Source: Clostridia bacterium (GTDB lineage Bacteria > Bacillota > Clostridia > Lachnospirales > Lachnospiraceae). From it: a DNA stretch of 64,000 nt. The translations under genes and the position numbers were made by a program. Under the pieces are notes generated by a model, which was not told where the DNA came from, searched no databases, and was given only the letters and a program-made list of their open reading frames with translations. Shown one piece after another: positions 1 to 5,916 of this stretch; position 1 is the stretch's first letter, and each line of letters starts with the position of its first letter. Location of the stretch: NCBI GenBank assembly GCA_910575725.1, contig CAJTFE010000010.1:1-64000 (forward strand), in the 5' to 3' direction.

Positions 1-96
1 ATTGATAAAATACACTTAAATCTTGATGGATTATGGAAAGTAAATCAACTAAAGAATCCTTTATTTATAAGGATTTCTATCATTAACTTTGCATAA
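1..96 (+). CDS. possible 3' end of a gene cut by the window edge
   Basis: Frame 1 is open from the first base to a TAA at 94-96, giving 31 codons that end in SIINFA. No motif is recognisable. It is AT-rich like the rest of the first 3.4 kb. It may be the tail of a gene whose body lies to the left, or a chance open frame; the sequence shown cannot separate the two. Confidence 0.25.
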   Translation: MDKIHLNLDGLWKVNQLKNPLFIRISIINFA

Positions 97-113
97 TGTA
101 TAGCTTTTCATAA

Positions 114-145
114 CCCACTTTATGTGAAGCTTCACATAATGTGGG
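114..145. repeat. 32-bp near-perfect palindrome
   Basis: CCCAC-TTTATGTGAAG and CTTCACATAAT-GTGGG form one uninterrupted dyad centred on the AAGCTT at 127-132. Fifteen of 16 pairs match; only 119/140 (T opposite T) fails. The inner 18 bases (121-138) are a perfect palindrome. Such a site could be an operator, a recombinase core site or the edge of a mobile element. The GTG of the next reading frame lies inside the right arm, so binding here would also touch translation initiation. The function is inferred only from shape. Confidence 0.6.
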
Positions 146-368
146 AAAAACACCTAATATCAGAGATTTTGCTTCGGCAGAGGAATTAGTTGTACTTATC
201 AATTTGGAAGATACCAATGCTGATTTGATAAGGCAAGGGTTATCTAACATTGAACGATTAAAGATATTAAGGGAAAAGGCGTATAGGCAGTTGGAACTTC
301 TTAAAAAGAACCAAGATATGATTGAAGCACTAAAGAAAAATCTGATCGAAGATACGGAAACAATGTAG
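141..368 (+). CDS. small hypothetical protein, coiled-coil-like
   Basis: A 75-aa frame begins at GTG 141, inside a palindrome, and ends at TAG 366-368. The second half is rich in Leu, Lys and Glu with a heptad-like pattern (residues about 35-70), suggesting a helix or coiled coil. No clear ribosome binding site precedes the GTG. The same frame is open a further nine codons upstream to 114, so this may be the C-terminal part of an older gene rather than an intact one. No family is recognised. Confidence 0.4.
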   Translation: MGKTPNIRDFASAEELVVLINLEDTNADLIRQGLSNIERLKILREKAYRQLELLKKNQDMIEALKKNLIEDTETM

Positions 369-582
369 GTTTGTCAAACATTTGTTATATTGGCGTAAGA
401 TGATTGTCCAATAGTTGTTTGGGAGAATTTCGTTTTTTACAGTATGCGGAGGATATTATTAGCAAGGGAAGGGTAGACTTTTGATTTGCGTTTTATTTTT
501 TGTTCAATCGTTTTGAGTAAAATAGACTCTTGGGCTTTTTGTGTATTTAATTGAAAATATAAAAAATATCAGAAAGAGTCTG

Positions 583-611
583 TTGACAAAGGAGAAGATG
601 CAGTATATAAT
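583..611 (+). promoter_or_regulatory. consensus sigma-A promoter of the DUF262 gene
   Basis: TTGACA at 583-588 and TATAAT at 606-611 are separated by exactly 17 bp; both hexamers are perfect. Transcription would start near 618, which leaves GGAGGAG at 625-631 and ATG at 637 in the message and excludes the upstream GTG at 541 as a start. Confidence 0.8.
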
Positions 612-636
612 GACCTTAAACAGCGGAGGAGAAGTG

Positions 637-1818
637 ATGTCTTTTATAATGTCTTTTTCCTATGATTCTAGACCGATACAAACATTGCTGAATCAGATTA
701 GAAACATAAATAAGCGTGATGGCATTGATTTACAGCCTGAATTTCAGAGAGGATATATTTGGAGTTCTGATTTTAAGGATAAATTATTATACAGTATTAT
801 AAAAAGTTATCCGATTGGAAATGTAAGTTTGAGAGTTCGTACAGAAAAAAATGATAAAGGTGCAATGTTTGAGGTGGTTGATGGACAGCAAAGGTTGACG
901 ACTATTTATAAATTTATTGAAAATGAATATGTTATACAGAGTGATGTTTCGAGGTCAATTATTGAATATATTATAGAGTATGTAGGTGAGGATTCAGATA
1001 TTAGATTATTGAAATTAAAGAAAAAATTACGTAATAAAGGGAAAATTCTACTTAGTTTTAAGCATTTACCTCAAGTCATCCAAGACAATATTTTGGCATA
1101 TAATATATCTATTACTAATATAACAAATGCTTCCGATGAAGAAATTACAGAATATTTTAGATATCTTCAAAACCAAGAACGATTGAGAGCGGGAGAAATT
1201 ATAAATTCTGTGCCAGATACTGAGTTGGACAAATATTTAAAAATGATTAATGATATAGATTTATTGCTGGACAAACTTTCTTTTGGAAATAAACGTAAAC
1301 AGTTTGACAGAGTTTTTTATAGTATTTTGGGATTAATTGACGGGAAGATTGGATTTGGTGTGACAGATAAGGAAGTTATGAGATTTGTTTCTGAGTGTAG
1401 TGAATTAAATGAAGAAACAATTGCAAAAACACTTTATTGTATAGATGTACTTAATTCAATTGTAGATAATAATAGTATTCCTATTAAATATATGTCCTGT
1501 AATGCTAGGGCAATGAAATTTTTCTTGTTGTTGATTGTTCTAAAATTTGTAGATTTTACGGAGAATGGTAAAGATAAATTAAAGGCTTTAGATTCTATAA
1601 ATGAAAAGCTTTCAGCATTTAGTTCAGCCAAGGCTGATAGTGTGAAAGGGGCTTTTCATGGATATTCAGACGCTGTAGTTGAAGAGTATCGATTGTTGGC
1701 GCTTATTTCAAAAGGAGGTCATTCATTTAAAAGAGTAGAAAATAGAATGAAAATATTAGCGTATTATGTCAATGGTTTTGATAATAAAATTCAACCATCG
1801 GGAATAATACCTGTTTAG
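637..1818 (+). CDS. DUF262-family protein (ParB-like NTPase/nuclease fold)
   Basis: The 393-aa protein has the DUF262 signature. LQPEFQRGYIWS near residue 30 is followed by a KDKLLYSIIKSYPIG helix and the invariant VVDGQQRLTT near residue 75. DUF262 is the N-terminal domain of GmrS/GmrD type IV restriction enzymes and of many stand-alone defence-island proteins, where DGQQR contributes to nucleotide or DNA chemistry. The C-terminal two thirds are helical and not assigned; no HNH (DUF1524) motif is obvious. The start at ATG 637 is set by GGAGGAG at 625-631 and by a perfect promoter just upstream. The gene is very AT-rich compared with the glg genes 8 kb away and sits beside a YhcG-like nuclease, so a role in phage or plasmid defence is inferred, not shown. 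Confidence 0.8.
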   Translation: MSFIMSFSYDSRPIQTLLNQIRNINKRDGIDLQPEFQRGYIWSSDFKDKLLYSIIKSYPIGNVSLRVRTEKNDKGAMFEVVDGQQRLTTIYKFIENEYVIQSDVSRSIIEYIIEYVGEDSDIRLLKLKKKLRNKGKILLSFKHLPQVIQDNILAYNISITNITNASDEEITEYFRYLQNQERLRAGEIINSVPDTELDKYLKMINDIDLLLDKLSFGNKRKQFDRVFYSILGLIDGKIGFGVTDKEVMRFVSECSELNEETIAKTLYCIDVLNSIVDNNSIPIKYMSCNARAMKFFLLLIVLKFVDFTENGKDKLKALDSINEKLSAFSSAKADSVKGAFHGYSDAVVEEYRLLALISKGGHSFKRVENRMKILAYYVNGFDNKIQPSGIIPV

Positions 1819-2210
1819 AAAAGTGAAAGTGATGTACAGATTTGAAAGTAAATGTGTATAAGACTCAAGATAAAGTAGTTGATAATTAATAAAGATAATA
1901 TTTGCATTGTTATAAGAATACAGTCTTAAAACTGTATGAAAGTACAAGGTACGAGTGTTTTTATGTATTCCTATATTAATGGTCAATTCGCTAAATAAAA
2001 TTGTTTATGATTAAAATCATAACATATAGTTATTATCCGCAGTTACAGAGCATGTGTTATCAATCCCGATAACAAAATGATAACATTAGCTCATATAGGC
2101 AGGATAATATTGATATATCAAATAATCAAAAGATTTACATACTCGACAGAGAACAAATCCTAAATAAAAAATGATAAATACTGATTTTGATAATTGGAGA
2201 GTGATTGTAA
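1819..2210. other. AT-rich 392-bp intergenic gap with a small dyad
   Basis: No convincing gene is seen between the DUF262 and DUF1016 genes. The only structured piece is TGTTATC-aatccc-GATAACA at 2055-2074, a 7-bp inverted repeat closely followed by a second GATAACA-like half at 2080. It may be an operator for the downstream gene. A TTTACA at 2133-2138 lacks a good -10 partner. Confidence 0.3.
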
Positions 2211-3383
2211 ATGAGTGAATATTCAAATTATGAAGAGGCTGTCCAAACGATAAAGACAGCAATTTTGCAGAGCCAATATGATGCAGCCAGAGGAGTGAAT
2301 GAAAAGCAGCTTATGCTGTATTATGGTATTGGAAAATATATTTCTTCAAATTCTCGAAATGGATATTGGGGAAGAGGGGCAATTAATGCGATTAGCATGC
2401 GGCTTGATCGGGAATTGCCAGGACTTCGTGGATTTTCGCCCAGAAGTTTAAGGGATATGCGAAAATTTTATGAAGAATGGTCGTGTATAGAAGATACAGA
2501 ACAAAATGAGATGATTGAGCTGAAAGATAATTTGGCACCCGTCGGTGCCAAATTAGAAAAAAATAATAATATGGCAATTTGGCACCCATTGGTGCCGGAA
2601 AAACTGACGGTTCCGGCGGATGCATTTTTGGCTATTGGGTTTACACATCACAGAACGATTATATCTAAAGTAAAAGATATGAACGAAAGAATTTTTTATA
2701 TCAAGCGTTGTGCTGAGGAGAAATATAGTCGTGAAGCGTTGGTAAAAGCTATTGACAGGGATGATTACCATCATCAGGGACAAATGCCCAATAATTTTGT
2801 ACAAACACTTCCGTCAAGTCAACAGGCTTTGCGAGCAATCAGTACTTTTAAAGACGAGTATTTGCTGGACTACATCAATGTAGAAGAATTAGGTGTTCGT
2901 GATAGGGCGGATGTAGATGAACGAGTGGTAGAAAATGCAATTGTCCAAAATATAAAAAATTTTATTTTGACGTTTGGACGAGATTTTACGTTTGTGAGGA
3001 ACCAGTTTCATCTGGATGCTTTTGGAGAAGATCAATATATTGATCTCTTATTTTTCAGCAGAGCATTGAATTGCCTTGTGGCGGTAGAGTTGAAAAACGG
3101 AAAATTTAAACCGGCTTATTTGGGGCAATTATCAGGTTATTTGAGTGTATTAGATGAATTTGAAAGAAAACCACATGAAAACCCGTCGATTGGTATTATA
3201 CTATGTAAAGATATGAATAAAGCCTTTGTAGATTTTGTGATTCGGGATTATACGAAACCGATGGGAGTGGCTACCTATAAAACATCAAAAGATATGTCGG
3301 CGGAATTGATTGAAGCACTCCCGGACATTGATGATTTGAAGAAATTGCTGGATGCGGAAGAAAGAGAGGATTGTGCCGTCTGA
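2211..3383 (+). CDS. DUF1016/YhcG-type PD-(D/E)XK nuclease
   Basis: The 390-aa product matches the YhcG architecture. An N-terminal DUF1016 helical domain occupies residues about 5-105 (YGIGKYIS, GWG-like YWGRGAI, FSPRSLRDMRKFYEEW), followed by a linker and a C-terminal PD-(D/E)XK fold at about 250-350. The nuclease motif is visible as D in QYIDLLFF (near 277) and E-x-K in VAVELKNGKF (near 293). A GGAGAG ribosome binding site precedes the ATG. YhcG proteins are commonly found next to type I restriction and DUF262 genes, and a defence role is inferred from that. The linker DNA carries two hairpins (2529-2554 and 2576-2596). The last codons run into the remnant of an unrelated acetyltransferase gene, so the extreme C-terminus may be altered. 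Confidence 0.85.
   Translation: MSEYSNYEEAVQTIKTAILQSQYDAARGVNEKQLMLYYGIGKYISSNSRNGYWGRGAINAISMRLDRELPGLRGFSPRSLRDMRKFYEEWSCIEDTEQNEMIELKDNLAPVGAKLEKNNNMAIWHPLVPEKLTVPADAFLAIGFTHHRTIISKVKDMNERIFYIKRCAEEKYSREALVKAIDRDDYHHQGQMPNNFVQTLPSSQQALRAISTFKDEYLLDYINVEELGVRDRADVDERVVENAIVQNIKNFILTFGRDFTFVRNQFHLDAFGEDQYIDLLFFSRALNCLVAVELKNGKFKPAYLGQLSGYLSVLDEFERKPHENPSIGIILCKDMNKAFVDFVIRDYTKPMGVATYKTSKDMSAELIEALPDIDDLKKLLDAEEREDCAV
2529..2596. repeat. tandem hairpins inside the yhcG-like gene
   Basis: AATTTGGCACC-CGTC-GGTGCCAAATT at 2529-2554 is a perfect 11-bp-arm hairpin. The same left arm recurs at 2576-2586 with its GGTGCC partner at 2591-2596. Together they encode the interdomain linker. The 47-bp spacing and shared sequence suggest a duplicated palindromic unit. 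Confidence 0.6.
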
Positions 3384-3720
3384 AGTGTTTTTGGCGGTAA
3401 GGAAGCAGGACAATTTTGTTGTGGGTATCATTGATTTCCGCCATCCTCTCTCTTACTCTCTCAGAATTTTCGGAGGCAGCATCGGATATAGCGTTCGGCC
3501 GTCCGAAAGACGGAAGGGTTATGGGGCTGAAATGCTCAAGCTGATTTTATCCATTTGCCATGATTTCGGAGAACATAGGGTTTTATTAACCTGTGATAAA
3601 GAGAATACTGCTTCAAAAAGAATCATCGTGAAAAATGGCGGAGTGTTGGAAGATGGGGTTGAAGATACTGCAGGGCTGAGTAAAAGCGGTATTATACAAA
3701 AGTATTGGATATCTGTATAA
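3352..3720 (+). pseudogene. GNAT acetyltransferase, 5' truncated
   Basis: The frame encodes the second half of a GNAT N-acetyltransferase: a VPSEVFLAVRK strand, GIIDFRHPL, then IGYSVRPSERRKGYGAEML, which carries the acetyl-CoA pyrophosphate-binding R-R-K-G-Y-G motif, and a C-terminal TCDKENTASKRIIVKNGG segment. Family members of this type are about 170 aa; here roughly 50 N-terminal residues are missing, and the frame begins inside the 3' end of the DUF1016 gene without a ribosome binding site. Homology to the family appears to begin near base 3365. The simplest reading is that an insertion or deletion removed the 5' half and left the accessory island abutting it. Confidence 0.75.
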
Positions 3721-3809
3721 TACGAGCTTGGGACAGAATTTTATTCCAGCAGATTCAATACAGAAATGTTATAATCAAGCCCATAAAACAATATGTCAGG
3801 AGAAGAAAT

Positions 3810-4448
3810 GTGAGCGAAATTCATAGGATAAAGTGTGGAAACAGTAACTGCTATATAGTTGAAAACGGAACTAGCGGAATACTAGTAGACACAGGGAAAA
3901 AAGAATTCCTAAATAAAGTTATTGAACAGTGCAAAGCGTATAATGTTAAACTGATTGTCCTGACACATGCACATTTTGACCATGCAGAAAATGCCGCCCA
4001 AATATCAAATGCGTTGGGAATTCCAATCGGAATGAACGAAAAGGACTGCAGTCTAATTGAATCCAATACAAATCAAAGGCTTTCTGCCGAAAGTTTTTTG
4101 GGGAAAATTGTCTTGTCCGTATCGCTCAAAGAGTTTTCAGCGCATACAATGGAAGAATTTAAGCCGGATGTATTGCTGAATGACAAAGACAGCTTAAGCG
4201 CCTATGGGATTGATGCAAATGTAATTGCCTTACCCGGCCATACAGAGGGTTCGATAGGCCTTGATGTGGAGAACACCTATCTGATAGCCGGCGACGCATT
4301 GATGAATATGTTTTATCCGACAGTATCAATGTTGTTTCACAACAAACATGACATGTTAGAAAGTGCGGGAAAAATCAGCAGACTGGGTAATAGAAGAATC
4401 TATTTTGGGCATGGCAAACCAGTGTCTAATAAGCAGTGGGTTAAATAA
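3810..4448 (+). CDS. metallo-beta-lactamase-fold hydrolase
   Basis: The 212-aa protein carries the zinc signature THAHFDH at residues about 52-58, a downstream metal histidine in LPGHTEG (near 143), the bridging aspartate in IAGDAL (near 160) and a final histidine in YFGHGKP (near 198). This is the glyoxalase II-like MBL family, typically thioester or phosphodiester hydrolases; the substrate cannot be told from sequence. The start is taken as GTG 3810, preceded by CAGGAGAAG at 3797-3805; an open frame extends back to 3705 but lacks a ribosome binding site and overlaps the GNAT remnant. It is a single-gene unit ending before a bidirectional terminator. Confidence 0.85.
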   Translation: MSEIHRIKCGNSNCYIVENGTSGILVDTGKKEFLNKVIEQCKAYNVKLIVLTHAHFDHAENAAQISNALGIPIGMNEKDCSLIESNTNQRLSAESFLGKIVLSVSLKEFSAHTMEEFKPDVLLNDKDSLSAYGIDANVIALPGHTEGSIGLDVENTYLIAGDALMNMFYPTVSMLFHNKHDMLESAGKISRLGNRRIYFGHGKPVSNKQWVK

Positions 4449-4531
4449 GTGCGTCTGTATATAAGGAAGCCTGGTGCAAAATATGAGCCGGGGCAGCCGG
4501 AATTATCAGGTTATAAAAGCTGAAAGCCCAT

Positions 4532-4579
4532 AAAAAGGTCTTACCAAATTGAGAAGTATCATTTTGGCAAGACCTTTTT
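4532..4579. terminator. bidirectional intrinsic terminator
   Basis: AAAAAGGTCTTACCAAA (4532-4548) pairs with TTTGGCAAGACCTTTTT (4563-4579) with one mismatch and a 14-nt loop. The A and T tracts allow use from both sides. It separates the forward hydrolase gene from the converging receiver gene. Confidence 0.85.
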
Positions 4580-4608
4580 CAACTGACAAAAATAAAGCCC
4601 CCAGGCAG

Positions 4609-4971
4609 TTAAGACAACGCCTCTTCAAACACCTTGAGCAGCTGCTCCTGATGAAAAGGCTTATCCACAAAGCCTTTTGCGCCGATGGCCTTAGCTCTCT
4701 CAAAGGTATCGTCGTATGCCAGGGAGGAGATCATAACAATCCTGGCATCCGGATGCTTCTTGAGAATAATCTCGGAAGCGTCCAGGCCGTCCATTCCCTG
4801 CATGATAATATCCATGGTCACCAGATCGGGATTTACCTCGTCATACTGGGCAATGGCATCCTCGCCGCTTCGGCAGTATGCCGCAATCTCATAATCCGTA
4901 CCTTCCAGAACATCACCCAATTGAACCCGGACAAGCCGGGAATCATCTACCACCATAATTCGTTTGCTCAT
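4609..4971 (-). CDS. CheY-like single-domain response regulator
   Basis: The 120-aa receiver has the acidic pair in VVDDSRLVR (residues 8-9), the phosphoacceptor Asp in LVTMDIIM (near 52), Ser/Thr in MISSLA (near 82) and the conserved Lys in GFVDKPF (near 104). No output domain is present, so it should act by protein-protein contact. It is the last gene of a reverse-strand run: hybrid kinase, receiver, CheX-like protein, this receiver. GGGAGTATAGGAA precedes the ATG. Given its CheX-like neighbour, a phosphorelay or chemotaxis-like output is possible, but no MCP, CheA or flagellar gene is in the window. Confidence 0.88.
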   Translation of the reverse strand: MSKRIMVVDDSRLVRVQLGDVLEGTDYEIAAYCRSGEDAIAQYDEVNPDLVTMDIIMQGMDGLDASEIILKKHPDARIVMISSLAYDDTFERAKAIGAKGFVDKPFHQEQLLKVFEEALS

Positions 4972-4989
4972 TTCCTATACTCCCTTCTC

Positions 4990-5481
4990 TCAGCCTTCGC
5001 TTGCGACAGTCCCGTCCTCATGGGAACAGGGTACATGGTGAATCAACTGTGCGCCGCCTCCGCAATGCTCGTCGCAATATGTGAGTACGAATTGTATCTC
5101 ACGCCCTTCCGGTTCATAGCGTCCATGATAAAAGACCGGTGGGCCAAAATGAGCCGGAACCTGTGTGGCCCGGAACATTGCCCCTGCTATTCTGCCGCAG
5201 AGCACATTGAAATATTCTTTGCTGAATTCTTCCAGATCTTCCGGGCTTACGGATTCCTCGTGAAAGGAATTGCATGCCATGCGGTACAACAGTCCCGTAT
5301 CGGCGCATAAGGTCAGGCTGGTGTGAAACCCTTTGTCAAAGGTGATCTGGACAGTACAAAGATCTCCGGCAGGAGACTGCTCCCCCTGCTGGAGACGCAC
5401 CCCTGCGGTACGTTCCGTCACATCCTGAACAGCCTGATCCAGTATTTGTGCAAGCTCTTCCTTCGCCAAAGCAGTATTCAT
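4990..5481 (-). CDS. CheX/CheC-like chemotaxis phosphatase-family protein
   Basis: The 163-aa protein lies between two receivers. The helix EEFSKEYFNVLCGRIAGAM (residues about 85-103) resembles the E-x2-N-containing catalytic helix of CheX/CheC phosphatases, which dephosphorylate CheY-P. The flanking beta-strand pattern (VQITFDKGFHTSLTL, EIQFVLTYC) fits the same alpha/beta fold. The family call rests on that one helix and on context and is therefore moderate. The gene starts 22 bp after the upstream receiver stop, indicating cotranscription. It probably resets one of the adjacent receivers. Confidence 0.6.
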   Translation of the reverse strand: MNTALAKEELAQILDQAVQDVTERTAGVRLQQGEQSPAGDLCTVQITFDKGFHTSLTLCADTGLLYRMACNSFHEESVSPEDLEEFSKEYFNVLCGRIAGAMFRATQVPAHFGPPVFYHGRYEPEGREIQFVLTYCDEHCGGGAQLIHHVPCSHEDGTVASEG

Positions 5482-5502
5482 CTTGTCAATCCCCTCTCTT
5501 TC

Positions 5503-5916
5503 TTATGATTCCATATCCGATTGGTTTTCCGGTTCGAAAACCATGCGGATTCTTTTCAGCAGATCATCGGAAGAAAAAGGCTTGAGTATGTAATCGCAGA
5601 TTCCAAGCTTAAAGCTTGCAAGAACACTTTCCTTATCCTCCACGCCGGTAAGCATGATCACCGGTATGTCTGACCGGTCTCTCATAGAGCGTATATCCCG
5701 AAGGGTATCGATGCCGTTTTTGGGAGTCATCTGAATATCCAGCAGAATCAGATCCGGTTTTTCCTGGCCCAGATATTTCAAGGCCCGCGCCCCGGAATTA
5801 ACAGTGATTACATCAAAATCGTTCCGCAGGATATCCGAAATCCTGGTTAAGATAATAGCAGTATCGTCCACTGCTAAAATACGCTTTTTAGAAAATCCGC
5901 TTTCTGTTTGACTCAT
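5503..5916 (-). CDS. response regulator receiver protein
   Basis: The 137-aa single-domain receiver has AVDDTAIIL (acidic pair near 17-18), the phosphoacceptor in LILLDIQMTPKNG (near 60), Thr in MLTGVED and Lys in YILKPFSSDD. A short acidic tail follows the domain. Its ATG overlaps the stop of the hybrid kinase gene by four bases (ATGA), so the two are translationally coupled and this receiver is the likely direct partner of that kinase. Confidence 0.9.
   Translation of the reverse strand: MSQTESGFSKKRILAVDDTAIILTRISDILRNDFDVITVNSGARALKYLGQEKPDLILLDIQMTPKNGIDTLRDIRSMRDRSDIPVIMLTGVEDKESVLASFKLGICDYILKPFSSDDLLKRIRMVFEPENQSDMES

Noticed and set aside
114-145. Calling the 32-bp palindrome an integrase attachment site
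   Set aside because: No recombinase gene is in the window and no second copy was seen, so only the palindrome itself is reported.
541-636. Longer start of the DUF262 protein at GTG 541
   Set aside because: The perfect promoter at 583-611 lies inside this stretch, so it is not in the message.
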